Source: Algoriphagus sp. (GTDB lineage Bacteria > Bacteroidota > Bacteroidia > Cytophagales > Cyclobacteriaceae). Taken from it: a stretch of DNA of 64,000 nt. The notes below the pieces were generated by a model. It saw nothing but the letters and a program-made list of their open reading frames with translations. It made no database searches and was not told the DNA's origin. Where the stretch lies: positions 310,001-374,000 of the forward strand of contig JAQSDM010000009.1 of NCBI GenBank assembly GCA_029945945.1, given 5' to 3'. Shown one piece after another: positions 25,522-34,215 of the stretch; position 1 is the first letter of the stretch, and every line of letters starts with the position of its first letter. Made by a program: the position numbers and the translations under genes.

Positions 25522-27153
25522 ATGCTCAGAATAGTCATTTTACTGGATTCTTTGAAAGTCAGTGCCTGGGTTTTGGAGGCGATCTTCCAAACGATGCAGG
25601 AAAAGAATGCCCGGGTGGTATTGGCTGTGGTCAATCAAAGTCCCAAATCGAGCGGAAAAAAATCTCCTTTTTTATATCGGCTGTATCGGGCATTAGACCG
25701 AAAATTATTTCTCCGGCAACCGGATGCCTTTTCCCAAAAGGAGCTGACTAACATCCCCGGATGGGAAATTCCGGTTTTGCCGGTCCAACCTATCCAGAAA
25801 AAATACTCGGATTATCTGACGCCGGAGACTCTGGAAGAAATCAGGGCCTATAACCCGGATATCATAATACGATTTGGGTTCCGAATTCTCAGAGGTGAGA
25901 TTCTGCAGCTTGCCCCTTTGGGAGTTTGGTCCTTTCATCATGGAGACCCCCAAAAATATCGGGGAGGTCCACCCTGCTTTTGGGAAGTTATAAATAAGGA
26001 GGAGACTACCGGAGCAGCCTTAATACAACTCAGCGAAAAATTAGATGATGGATTAGTCTTTTATCAGTCCTGGTCCCAAACAGACCCACTTTCCGTCCAA
26101 CGAAATGCCAATAAGGTGTTTTGGAATTCCAGCTTCTTTATTGCCCGGGTTTTTCAGGAAATATCAGTTTTAGGCTTGACTGATTGGAAACAGAAACTGC
26201 TGGACTCTCAGCCAAAATCAGAAAGGAATATCCCGATTCTGACTCCTCCGAATTTTCCTAAAATGCTATCTTCATGGATTGGTTTATGGGGTAGGAATTT
26301 TTCCCGGAAGATTTCAGAAGGCCTGAAAAGACCGCATTGGGAAATCACGGTTGCAAAACTTACAAATGGCGAAGATATTCTAAATCAAACCTTTGAATTC
26401 AAACCGATTAAAGCACCTGCCAATTTCTTATCGAGAGGTTCGTTTTGGGCGGATCCTTTCCCAATTGAGCATCAGGGAAACACCTGGGTTTTTTATGAGG
26501 AGTTTGATTTTCCTTCAAAAAAAGGAGGAATTGGAGTTGGAATCTGGGATGGAAATTACTTGACAGAAACAAAGATTGTCGTAGCCGAAAACTGGCATTT
26601 GTCTTACCCTTTTGTTTTGGAGGAAAATGGGCAGCATTATTTAATTCCTGAATCAGGTGAGTCAAAACAACTATTTATATACAGAGCATTAGAATTTCCT
26701 CATAAATGGGAAAAACTCGGAATGTTTTTCGAAGGAGAAGCCTACGATCCCACCATTTTAAAAAGGGATGGACTCTATTGGTTATTCGTAAATAGACGGT
26801 CACATGAGGGAACTTCAGCTTTTGTCGAGCTTTGCTGTTATTATTCTTCTGATTTAGAAAATCCAAACTGGGTTTCACATGCTTTAAATCCCATTGTTTC
26901 AGATGTCCGATCTTCCAGGCCTGCAGGACGAATTTTTGAACAGGACGGTAAACTTTACAGGCCCGCGCAAGATTCAGGGAAACGCTATGGCCATCGAATT
27001 AAAATTCAGGAAATCTTGAAATTGAACAAGTTTGAATATTCTGAAAAGACAGTCAGGGTGATTGAGGGGGAGGAAGAAAAAGGTGTTTTTGGAACCCACA
27101 CCTTTAATTTTACGTCCAATTGGGTTTTTTCTGATGCCTATTCCAGAAAATGA
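25522..27153 (+). CDS. Formyltransferase-like domain fused to a GINT1-like beta-propeller domain
   Basis: A 543-residue two-domain protein. Residues about 1-220 match the formyltransferase N-terminal fold of methionyl-tRNA and sugar formyltransferases. SFHHGDPQKYRGGPPCFWEV (H139/H140, D142) corresponds to the HPS-LLP-x-YRG active-site loop, and LSEKLDDGLVFY has the conserved aspartate at 175/176. Residues about 300-540 (FWADPFPIEHQGNTWVFYEE, YDPTILKRDGLYWLFVN, SSRPAGRIFEQDGKLYRPAQD) match the five-bladed-propeller domain found at the N-terminus of plant glucosamine inositolphosphorylceramide transferase. With 4-amino-sugar genes in the locus, N-formylation of an amino sugar is a fair inference. 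The ATG at 25522 is chosen because the 18 codons before it are repeat sequence. Confidence 0.8.
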   Translation: MLRIVILLDSLKVSAWVLEAIFQTMQEKNARVVLAVVNQSPKSSGKKSPFLYRLYRALDRKLFLRQPDAFSQKELTNIPGWEIPVLPVQPIQKKYSDYLTPETLEEIRAYNPDIIIRFGFRILRGEILQLAPLGVWSFHHGDPQKYRGGPPCFWEVINKEETTGAALIQLSEKLDDGLVFYQSWSQTDPLSVQRNANKVFWNSSFFIARVFQEISVLGLTDWKQKLLDSQPKSERNIPILTPPNFPKMLSSWIGLWGRNFSRKISEGLKRPHWEITVAKLTNGEDILNQTFEFKPIKAPANFLSRGSFWADPFPIEHQGNTWVFYEEFDFPSKKGGIGVGIWDGNYLTETKIVVAENWHLSYPFVLEENGQHYLIPESGESKQLFIYRALEFPHKWEKLGMFFEGEAYDPTILKRDGLYWLFVNRRSHEGTSAFVELCCYYSSDLENPNWVSHALNPIVSDVRSSRPAGRIFEQDGKLYRPAQDSGKRYGHRIKIQEILKLNKFEYSEKTVRVIEGEEEKGVFGTHTFNFTSNWVFSDAYSRK

Positions 27154-27174
27154 AGATTTTAATCCTTATTCAAT

Positions 27175-27390
27175 CACCTCCATTGTTTTTGTCCCCATGG
27201 TCTGTGTCCCATGGTCTGTGTCTCCATGGTCTGTGTCTTCACAGACCATTAAATAACTAAACGTCCACCTTGGTCTGTGTCCTCACAGACCATTAAACAA
27301 TTACACCTCCACCTTGGTCTGTGTCCTCACAGACCATCAAACAATCACACTCCACCTTGGTCTGTGTCCTCACAGACCATTTTAAACTTT
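27175..27390. repeat. RAYT-associated palindrome array, left flank
   Basis: Units of the palindrome GGTCTGTGTCCTCACAGACC, with stem GGTCTGT/ACAGACC and a six-base loop, occur about every 41 bp (about 27234, 27275, 27316, 27357), separated by ATTAAACAATCACACTCCACC-type spacers of about 20 bases. Several half units (CCATGGTCTGTGTC) precede them. The array ends just before the transposase gene, as expected for a RAYT locus. Confidence 0.88.
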
Positions 27391-27397
27391 TTTATAT

Positions 27398-27955
27398 ATG
27401 CATTTAAATGATGGCAAAACCCGCAATTCCCACATGGAATACGATCAGGTTTATTTTTGGACAGATACAGTCAAAGGTTGGAAAAAACTTTTCACAGATG
27501 ATCAGTACAAGCAAATGATCCTCGATTCTTTTGAAGAGTTGGTTTCAAGAAAGATGGTCAAGATTTACTCCTTTGTAATTATGCCAAACCACCTTCACGT
27601 TATTTGGGAAATGAAGGAGCCTAATGGGAAGGAAATGCCACATGCCAGTTTCAATAAATTCACAAGCCATAGTATAGCGAAGGATTTGAAAACCAAAGAT
27701 CCAATCCGGATTTCAAGTTTTTTGGTTGATGAACCTGACAGAAAAGTGAGGATTTGGCAGCGTGATCCCTTGGCAATTTTGATGGACACAAAAAAGAAAG
27801 TGGAACAAAAGATCGAATACCTGCACCTAAATCCTTTGCAAAGTCATTGGAACTTGGCAAATCGTCCTGAGGACTATAAATGGTCTTCAGCATCGTTTTA
27901 TGAAACAGGTGTTGATGAGTATGGGTTTTTGACTGATTATCGAGAGAGGTTTTAA
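27398..27955 (+). CDS. REP-associated tyrosine transposase (RAYT, Y1/HUH superfamily)
   Basis: A 185-residue single-strand transposase of the IS200/RAYT group. FVIMPNHLHVIWEM carries the HUH histidines H65 and H67, and QKIEYLHLNPL carries the catalytic tyrosine Y141. NRPEDYKWSSASFYE is the typical RAYT ending after the tyrosine helix. RAYTs cut and join single-stranded palindromes next to short head sequences and are linked to the spread of REP elements. Here it is flanked on both sides by GGTCTGTG...CACAGACC palindromes, the expected arrangement. The frame is intact. The last 99 bp (codons from about residue 154) are duplicated twice downstream. Confidence 0.92.
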   Translation: MHLNDGKTRNSHMEYDQVYFWTDTVKGWKKLFTDDQYKQMILDSFEELVSRKMVKIYSFVIMPNHLHVIWEMKEPNGKEMPHASFNKFTSHSIAKDLKTKDPIRISSFLVDEPDRKVRIWQRDPLAILMDTKKKVEQKIEYLHLNPLQSHWNLANRPEDYKWSSASFYETGVDEYGFLTDYRERF

Positions 27956-27956
27956 G

Positions 27957-28390
27957 TGTTCTGTGAGGACACAGACCTCGGGTGAGCAAATCGTCCTGAG
28001 GACTACAAATGGTCTTCAGCCTCGTTTTATGAAACTGGAGTTGATGAGTATGGTTTTTTGACTGATTATCGAGAGAGGTTTTAAGTGGTCTGTGGGGAAA
28101 TAAGTCAAGGTTTTAAGTGGTCTGTGAGGACACAGACCACGGCTGAGGACACAGGCCACGGGTGAGCAAATCGTCCTGAGGACTATAAATGGTCTTCAGC
28201 ATCGTTTTATGAAACAGGTGTTGATGAGTATGGGTTTTTGACTGATTATCGAGAGAGGTTTTAAGTGGTCTGTGGGGACATAAGTCAAGGTTTTAAGTGG
28301 TCTGTGAGGACACAGACCACGGTTGAGGACACAGGTCACGGCTGAAGACACAGACCACGGTTGAAGACATAGACCACGGTTGGGCATTAT
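27957..28390. repeat. RAYT palindrome array, right flank, with duplicated transposase 3' ends
   Basis: Two near-identical copies of the last 99 bp of the transposase gene, including its stop codon, lie at 27986-28084 and 28166-28264. Each is preceded by GTGAGGACACAG-type palindromes. Further palindromes in varied states of decay (about 28118-28137, 28298-28317, then shorter halves up to 28380) fill the rest. The 180-bp spacing of the two copies shows tandem duplication of gene end plus palindrome. Confidence 0.88.
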
Positions 28391-28411
28391 TATGAACAGT
28401 CAAAAAAGAAA

Positions 28412-29503
28412 ATGAGAATTTTATTTCTGATTCAACGACCTCAGGCACGGGGAGCGGAACTCTTCGCTTGTCATTTGGGCGAAGGATTGATCCAAAAAGG
28501 ACATGAGGTCAGTTTGATTACCCTTTTTGAAGGAGATTTTGACTTGCCCTTTTCGGGAAAGATTCACCATTTGAAAAGGAATCCATCCACACGATTTTTT
28601 GATTTTGGAGCCTGGAAGTCTATCCATGAGATCATCAGAAGTTTTAATCCTGATATCGTTCAGGCAATGGGAGCAGATACACTTAAGTTCATGGTCTTTT
28701 CCCAACTTGTTTTTGGATGGAAAGGAAAGATGATTTTTTACAATGGAAGTCTGATCAGCCGTTACATCCGATCCAATTCCGTCAGGCTGTTTAACCAATG
28801 GCTTTATAAAAGAATTGATGGGATTGTGGCAGTAAGTAAGGCATCGAAACTTGATTTTGAAAACCTGTTCTCATTTCGGTTTCCCCATGAAGTCATTCCT
28901 GTCGGAATCCTGAAATCGGATAAATTTTCCCTGAAGGATCCTTTTCCCAATCCGGTTTTGGTTCATATAGGAGGATTTACATTTGAAAAAAATCATCCGG
29001 AACTTCTCCGTGTTTTTTCCGGAGTCCTTGCAATAAAACCTGATGCCAAATTACTGATGATTGGAGAAGGACCTTTAAGAAGTCAAATCCAGGAATTGGC
29101 GGAACAAAAAGGGCTCTCTGATTCTGTTTCATTTTTGGGAGCTCATTCCGAACCATTTTCCCTGGTTCCAAAGAATGCCATCTTGGTTTTACCAAGCAAA
29201 ATTGAAGGAATGCCGGCGGTAATCGGAGAGGCTTTCATTAACCGAATTCCTGTAGTCGCCTACGATGTGGGAGCAATTTCGGAGTTGTTAAAAACCAACA
29301 TTACAGGGTGGCTTATCCCTGCTGGTGAACCCGATACAATGGTTGAAGCTATTTTAGATCTAACGGAAATGAAAACAAATGACCTTTCCGGGATACTGGA
29401 TGCAGCCGAACAATTTGCCAGGGAAAATCTGGATATAAAGCAGGTTGCTGCTCATTACGAGGAGTATTATTCAAAATTGCTTTCAGACCCGTCATTGCGA
29501 TGA
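28412..29503 (+). CDS. Family 4 glycosyltransferase
   Basis: A 363-residue GT-B enzyme: FLIQRPQARGAELFACHLGEGL, DIVQAMGADTLKF, VAVSKASKLDFENL, domain-2 opening LVHIGGFTFEKNHPELLRVF, LLMIGEGPLRSQIQEL and donor motif EGMPAVIGEAFINRIPVVAYD. It is a close paralogue of the next gene at 29726 (shared ARGAELFA/RRGAEIFA, RFFDWKSWK-type and IDGIVAVS-type blocks), so the pair arose by duplication. The last residues (DPSLR) are encoded by a GTCATTGCGA repeat that supplies the stop codon. Confidence 0.88.
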   Translation: MRILFLIQRPQARGAELFACHLGEGLIQKGHEVSLITLFEGDFDLPFSGKIHHLKRNPSTRFFDFGAWKSIHEIIRSFNPDIVQAMGADTLKFMVFSQLVFGWKGKMIFYNGSLISRYIRSNSVRLFNQWLYKRIDGIVAVSKASKLDFENLFSFRFPHEVIPVGILKSDKFSLKDPFPNPVLVHIGGFTFEKNHPELLRVFSGVLAIKPDAKLLMIGEGPLRSQIQELAEQKGLSDSVSFLGAHSEPFSLVPKNAILVLPSKIEGMPAVIGEAFINRIPVVAYDVGAISELLKTNITGWLIPAGEPDTMVEAILDLTEMKTNDLSGILDAAEQFARENLDIKQVAAHYEEYYSKLLSDPSLR

Positions 29504-29722
29504 TTGATCAAGGATATTATTGGTGTAATCACAGTCTCCCAATCAGAAGCAATCTGTTTAATTGTAGCAGGAACTTGATCGAAAGATTGCTTCTCCGCCG
29601 CGGCGGATCGCAACGAGAGATCAGACGAAATATTAAATCATTAGCTAATCCTCGACCCCGAAGCAATCTTTTCATTTAAAGATTGCATCGTCGTCGTTCC
29701 TCCTCCTCGCAATGACGGTACT
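29491..29722. repeat. Hairpin elements between two paralogous GT4 genes
   Basis: At least three elements of the GTCATTGCGA/AAGCAATCT class are present: one forward (29491-29555, starting inside the upstream gene), one reversed with a CCGCCGCGGCGG core (about 29583-29612) and one reversed (about 29679-29715). The reversed one ends nine bases before the next start codon. Confidence 0.85.
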
Positions 29723-29725
29723 AAA

Positions 29726-30823
29726 ATGAAAATTCTTCAACTCATTACCAGACAACAAAGAAGAGGAGCAGAGATATTTGCTTCTCAGCTTTCGTCTGCT
29801 CTGCAGTCGAATGGACATGAGGTTGAAGTGCTCTGTTTATTTGATGGAAATGGAGATTTGCCTTTTGAAGGCGAGATTAAAAGTCTTCATGCTGATCCCA
29901 ACAAACGGTTTTTCGATTGGAAATCCTGGAAAAAACTAGCTGAATTTATTCGGGAGTTTAAACCAGACATCATTCAGGCCAATGCCTCTGAGACTTTAAA
30001 GTTTGCGGTACTTTCCCAATTGGTATTAGGTTGGACCAATCCAATTGTCTACAGAAATGCAAATCAGATCAGTGGGTTTCTCAGGAATGGATTGCAAAAA
30101 AACTGGAATAAGTTTTTGTTGAATCGGGTGGCCGGGATCGCCTCAGTGTCAGAGGCTTCGGTAAATGATTTGATTCAAACTTTTCAACTGAAAAGTAAAC
30201 CTATCCGGGTTATCCCAATTGGAATTGATTCAAATGAAATCGATGAAAAGCAAAAGAAAGGATCTAATCTCCTACTTCCTGAATCTTTTCTGATCCAAAT
30301 CGGTGGTTTGGTTCCGGAAAAAGATCCTCTGGGAATGATCCCGATTTTTGAAAAGCTGTCTGAAGATTTGCCCGATCTGCATTTGGTTTTGATGGGTTCA
30401 GGTCGGTTGGAAAATGAGATGATTTATAATATCGAGGCAACTGATTTGGCACAAAGGGTTCATTTGATCCCGAATCAGCAAAATATTTTCCCAATTCTTG
30501 GAAAAGCAAAGGCCCTGGTGATGCCAAGCAAAATAGAAGGCTTGCCCGGAGTGATTTTGGAAGCGATGTATTGTCAGATCCCCGTGATTGCTTATGGAGT
30601 GGGAGGGATTCCGGAAGTTTTGAAGTCAGGTGAAACAGGTTGGCTTATTCAGCCGGGAGATTCAGATGCATTTACTCAAGCCATCTTGGAATGTCTTTCT
30701 TTGCCAGACCAAGCACGGCATAAAATCACCAAAACTGCGAAAAAAAAGGTAGAGGAAAAGTATCAAATAGGAAGAATTGCAGAAGAGTTCGAGGCCTTTT
30801 ATAAAGAACTTCTTAATCTCTAA
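29726..30823 (+). CDS. Family 4 glycosyltransferase
   Basis: A 365-residue GT-B enzyme, paralogue of the preceding gene: LQLITRQQRRGAEIFASQLS, DIIQANASETLKFAVLSQL, FLIQIGGLVPEKDPLGMIPI, LVLMGSGRLENEMI and donor motif EGLPGVILEAMYCQIPVIAYG. It has neither an insert nor a repeat-coded tail: it ends KELLNL just before the repeats start. Probably transfers a related sugar to a neighbouring position of the same glycan. Confidence 0.88.
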   Translation: MKILQLITRQQRRGAEIFASQLSSALQSNGHEVEVLCLFDGNGDLPFEGEIKSLHADPNKRFFDWKSWKKLAEFIREFKPDIIQANASETLKFAVLSQLVLGWTNPIVYRNANQISGFLRNGLQKNWNKFLLNRVAGIASVSEASVNDLIQTFQLKSKPIRVIPIGIDSNEIDEKQKKGSNLLLPESFLIQIGGLVPEKDPLGMIPIFEKLSEDLPDLHLVLMGSGRLENEMIYNIEATDLAQRVHLIPNQQNIFPILGKAKALVMPSKIEGLPGVILEAMYCQIPVIAYGVGGIPEVLKSGETGWLIQPGDSDAFTQAILECLSLPDQARHKITKTAKKKVEEKYQIGRIAEEFEAFYKELLNL

Positions 30824-31105
30824 TCCCTATTCTCTTAATCTCTAATCTTAAAATAAGATTGCCTCGTCGGCTAAATTGCCTCCTCGCAATGACGTTCCTA
30901 ATCTCCTAATCCCTAATCTCCTAATCCCTAAAATAAGATTGCCTCGTTGGCTAAATTGCCTCCTCGCAATGACGTTCCTAATCTCCTAATCCCTAATCCC
31001 TAATCTCCAATCTCCTAATCTCCAATCTCCTAATCTCTAATCTCCTAATCTCTAATCTCCTAATCCCTAATCTCTCTTTCTCTTAATCTCCAATTTCCCC
31101 AACAA
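30824..31105. repeat. CTAATCTC-type array with two hairpin elements
   Basis: Short units such as CTAATCT, CCAATCT and CTAATCC fill the gap. Two reversed hairpin elements (ending CTCGCAATGAC at about 30894 and 30973) are embedded together with their flanking units in a direct repeat of roughly 80 bp, so array and hairpin were copied together. The following TTG start comes within a few bases of the array. Confidence 0.85.
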
Positions 31106-31108
31106 AAA

Positions 31109-32659
31109 TTGCCCAACAAAATCAGAATCCTTCATCTAATTAAATCCCTTGGCCGTGGCGGAGCGGAAAAGCTTATTCCTGAAACTGCTTCAGTTCACGA
31201 CCAAACCCGCTTTGAGTTTCATTGCCTGTATTTCTATCATCAGGAAAATAACATTGTGGATGAACTCGAAGCTGCGGGAATCAAGGTTCATCTGATACCG
31301 TCAAGTAATTTGGGCTTGTTTTTTCAGGTAGGGAAAGTTCGTGAGTTTGTGAAGGAGTTTAAGATTGATATCATCCATGCACATTTGCCCTGGGCAGGAA
31401 TTTTAAGTCGCCTCGCCGGAAGGAAATTGAATGTTCCGATTGTCTATACCGAGCATAATACCTGGGATCGATATAATACCATTTCCTATTGGGGCAATCG
31501 GCTGACTTTTAAATGGCAGGATGTTGCCATCGCGGTTTCCAATGAAGTAGCCCTTTCGATGCAGCTGAACTCTATTTTTGATCCGTACCGACGCGGCGGA
31601 AGACTGAAAGTAAAAGTGATTCAGAATGGGGTGAATACTGATGTTTTTAGAAGGGAGACGGAAGACGGTACGTCATTGCGATCGGAGGAACAGAGCAAAG
31701 CAATCTCATCTTATGGAACCGAGATTCAGAGAACAGAGAATGAGAGACCAGGGAACCAAGAATTTGGAGAGAAGAAACAAGAGACAAGAGATAAGAGAGA
31801 TGAGATTGAGAGAATAGAGAAAAAGAGAATAGAGATTCTCCCAATCCCTAATCCCCAGTCTCCTAATCTCCCAATCCCTAACCCCCAATCCCTAGCCCCT
31901 AATCCCCAATCTCTTAATCCACAGTCTCCTAATCTCCCAATCTCCCAATCTCCCAATCCCCAATCCCCAATCCCCAACCCCCAATCTCTTAATCCCCAGT
32001 CTCCTATTCTCCCAATCCCTAACCCCCAATCTCTAATCTCCAATCTCCCAACATCCCAATCTCCGAATCTCAAATTTCAACTTGGAATCCCTGAGGAAGC
32101 TAAAGTCATAGGCAAAGTAGCCGTTTTCCGTTCTCAAAAGAGGCTTTGGATCTGGGTGGATATCGCGATTAAAATCCTGGAACAATGCCCCGAGACCCAT
32201 TTCTTACTAGTCGGTGATGGTGAATGGAGAGACCGGATCCTGGATCAAATAAGAGAGTCAGGCAAGCAGGACCATTTCCATTGGGTTGGGGTGCAGAAAC
32301 AGGTAATTCCTTATTTATCAATTATGGATATTTACCTGAGTACCTCAGAGTTTGAGGGTTTGCCGATCGCGATGCTGGAAGCCATGTCCTGTGAAGTTCC
32401 GGTAGTCGCCACACGTGCCGGAGGAATAGGAGAGATGGTTCAGCATGGAGTGCAGGGATTTCTGACAGAGATAGAAGATTATGAAGATTTGGTGAAATAT
32501 GCAGTTCAGTTAATTCGAGACCCTGAATTACATTCCCAATTTGCCGCCGCCGCCAGACAAAGGGTCGTTGAACAGTTTAGCATGAAGCGGATGGTGAGGG
32601 AGTTGGAGGAGGTGTATGAATACGTGGGAAGGAAAAGGGGATTTGGGAAAAGGGATTAG
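31109..32659 (+). CDS. Family 4 glycosyltransferase with a 134-residue repeat-coded linker
   Basis: A 516-residue GT-B enzyme. Domain 1 (1-186) has IRILHLIKSLGRGGAEKLI, IIHAHLPWAGILSRL, IVYTEHNTW and VKVIQNGVNTDVF. Domain 2 (321-505) has VIGKVAVFRSQKRLWIWVDI, FLLVGDGEWRDRI and donor motif EGLPIAMLEAMSCEVPVVAT. In ordinary GT4 enzymes some 15-20 residues join NGVNTDVF to the next strand. Here about 134 repeat-coded residues do: a GTCATTGCGA element, charged E/R/K sequence, then proline/asparagine/glutamine/serine-rich PNPQS units. The reading frame stays open throughout although the other frames of such arrays carry stops. TTG start, and the tail FGKRD runs into a repeat. Confidence 0.87.
   Translation: MPNKIRILHLIKSLGRGGAEKLIPETASVHDQTRFEFHCLYFYHQENNIVDELEAAGIKVHLIPSSNLGLFFQVGKVREFVKEFKIDIIHAHLPWAGILSRLAGRKLNVPIVYTEHNTWDRYNTISYWGNRLTFKWQDVAIAVSNEVALSMQLNSIFDPYRRGGRLKVKVIQNGVNTDVFRRETEDGTSLRSEEQSKAISSYGTEIQRTENERPGNQEFGEKKQETRDKRDEIERIEKKRIEILPIPNPQSPNLPIPNPQSLAPNPQSLNPQSPNLPISQSPNPQSPIPNPQSLNPQSPILPIPNPQSLISNLPTSQSPNLKFQLGIPEEAKVIGKVAVFRSQKRLWIWVDIAIKILEQCPETHFLLVGDGEWRDRILDQIRESGKQDHFHWVGVQKQVIPYLSIMDIYLSTSEFEGLPIAMLEAMSCEVPVVATRAGGIGEMVQHGVQGFLTEIEDYEDLVKYAVQLIRDPELHSQFAAAARQRVVEQFSMKRMVRELEEVYEYVGRKRGFGKRD
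31669..32070 (+). repeat. Repeat insert within the GT4 inter-domain linker
   Basis: Hairpin element with head GTCATTGCGA and tail AGCAATCT (31671-31705), purine-rich AGAGA/GAGATTG units to about 31830, then about 240 bp of pyrimidine-rich units of about 7 bp (CCCAATC, CCTAATC, CCCAGTC). The same units are intergenic at 30824-31105 and 34954-35278. The insert is 402 bp, a multiple of three. Confidence 0.9.
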
Positions 32660-32975
32660 GAGAAAAGAGAATAGGAGAAAAGAGAAAAGAAAAAGAGAAT
32701 TGGGATTGGGGAATTGCGGAAGACGGGAACGGAGGCAACTCCCCCTTCATCTCGAATAAAATCCCATAATCAAAATCATTTTAAAAGGGGGCAAGGGGGA
32801 TTTTATGACAAATAATTAAAGTATGAGGTCATAGGGATGAAGTGTGAAAAAAGTTCGCCGACAAAGCACCTATTTCCCACTTCAGGCCTTCACGCCGTGG
32901 GGTTAGGGGGTGACAACAGAATACAACCCATTTTAAATTTCTCATTTTAAATTTTAAATTCAATTCCAGTATTAA
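32660..32975. repeat. Repeat block including a 70-bp CCCCCTT/AAGGGGG element
   Basis: GAGAATAG-type units are followed by an element with arms CTCCCCCTT and AAGGGGG (about 32737-32802), related copies of which lie at about 38614-38684 and 51639-51709. A TTAGGGGG-type element (about 32877-32910) and TTTTAAATTT units follow, ending near the TTG start of the membrane-protein gene. No gene is seen. Confidence 0.75.
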
Positions 32976-32994
32976 ACTTCAATTTTCGAATTAA

Positions 32995-34215
32995 TTGTTA
33001 GGCGCAGTAATCCTTGTCCTCATTCTCTTTGGCGTCAGCCAACCTATTTTAGGTAACCTTCAGCGGGAACATAAATGGGTGAAAGCAGGCCTTTTGAACC
33101 AGATGTTCTGGTACCATATGTTTTTTGGATTGGTATACTGGACTTATTCCCAGTTTAACCGTTCGGATTCAGGCCAGTACTACCTAAAGACTAAGAATTA
33201 TTGGAAGAACTGGTTTGATGCCTATAGTGCGGGAACGGACTTTGTGGAGTGGCTCGCATTTCCCTGGGTAAGATGGCTGGGTTTCAATTACGATATGATG
33301 ATGTTTCTGACTACCTGGTTGGGATTCTGGGGCTTCGTCTACTTCTATCTCTTTTTCAAAGAAAACCTTCGCTTTAACCCAAAATTTGAAGGGTATGATG
33401 CGATTACCATTTTTATGTTTCTTCCCAATATGCACTTCTGGACTGCATCATTGGGAAAGGGAGCCATTATTTTTGCAGGTATTGGTTTCCTGGTTTATGG
33501 TCTTTCCTGGCCGGGAAAACGAATTCCTCACATGGTATTTGGCGGATACCTATGCTATATGATCCGCCCTCATATTCTCTTTGCGATTCTAATTGGAATG
33601 GGTGTTGGTTTCGTATTGGGAAGAGAAAAAGTCCCTTTGTATCAAAAATATTTGGTTGCTTTTGGAGCTTTGGCAGTAAGTCTATTTGTTTATGAGGACT
33701 TATTAATATTCCTCGGATATGACCCTAATAACGTTGTGGCAAGTTTTGAAGAGGAATCTGCATTGAACTCTCAGAGATTACAATCTGCCGGTTCAGGTGT
33801 AGATATGGGGTCTTATAGTCTTCCCTTTAAGCTGTTTACTTTTTGGTTCAGGCCACTGTTTATTGATTCTCCTAATATAATTGGATTGGTGGTGTCGATG
33901 GAAAATGCCTTATACATCTACATGTTCAGCAAGGTGTTAAACAAGGATTTCATAAAATACATACAAGTTGCCCCTGCGATGGTCAAGATGTCAGCCGTTG
34001 TATTTATTTCTATTTCACTCTCCATGACCTTCGTGATGTCCAATCTGGGGATCATCATCCGTCAGAAATCCCAGATCATGTACTTTATGCTTTTTGTGGT
34101 GATTGCTTTTATGGACTGGCAAAAGACCAATCGGGTCCGAAAACGTGCTGAAATTTATAACAGGATTGTGGAGGAGGAACGCATTAATAGGGAATTGGCT
34201 GAGGCAGGGAAGTGA
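32995..34215 (+). CDS. Polytopic membrane protein, possible polysaccharide polymerase
   Basis: A 406-residue protein with about nine hydrophobic helices and a charged cytoplasmic C-terminus (RKRAEIYNRIVEEERINREL). A loop with YYLKTKNYWKNWFDAYSAGTDFVEWL near residue 65 and the MIRPHILFAILIG segment in mid-protein recall EpsG/Wzy-like proteins. I do not recognise a decisive motif. It starts with TTG directly after AT-rich repeats. The surrounding glycosyltransferases and deacetylase argue for a role in polymerising or moving the glycan. Confidence 0.65.
   Translation: MLGAVILVLILFGVSQPILGNLQREHKWVKAGLLNQMFWYHMFFGLVYWTYSQFNRSDSGQYYLKTKNYWKNWFDAYSAGTDFVEWLAFPWVRWLGFNYDMMMFLTTWLGFWGFVYFYLFFKENLRFNPKFEGYDAITIFMFLPNMHFWTASLGKGAIIFAGIGFLVYGLSWPGKRIPHMVFGGYLCYMIRPHILFAILIGMGVGFVLGREKVPLYQKYLVAFGALAVSLFVYEDLLIFLGYDPNNVVASFEEESALNSQRLQSAGSGVDMGSYSLPFKLFTFWFRPLFIDSPNIIGLVVSMENALYIYMFSKVLNKDFIKYIQVAPAMVKMSAVVFISISLSMTFVMSNLGIIIRQKSQIMYFMLFVVIAFMDWQKTNRVRKRAEIYNRIVEEERINRELAEAGK

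Noticed and set aside
27062-27256. 64-residue + strand frame over the end of the formyltransferase gene
   Set aside because: It is out of frame with a well-supported gene and continues into the palindrome array.
27175-28390. CRISPR array
   Set aside because: The palindromes are regularly spaced over a short stretch, but the spacers are near-identical and there are no cas genes. A RAYT gene explains them.
31726-32073. Minus-strand open frame opposite the GT4 insert
   Set aside because: It mirrors the repeat array within a clearly coding + strand gene.
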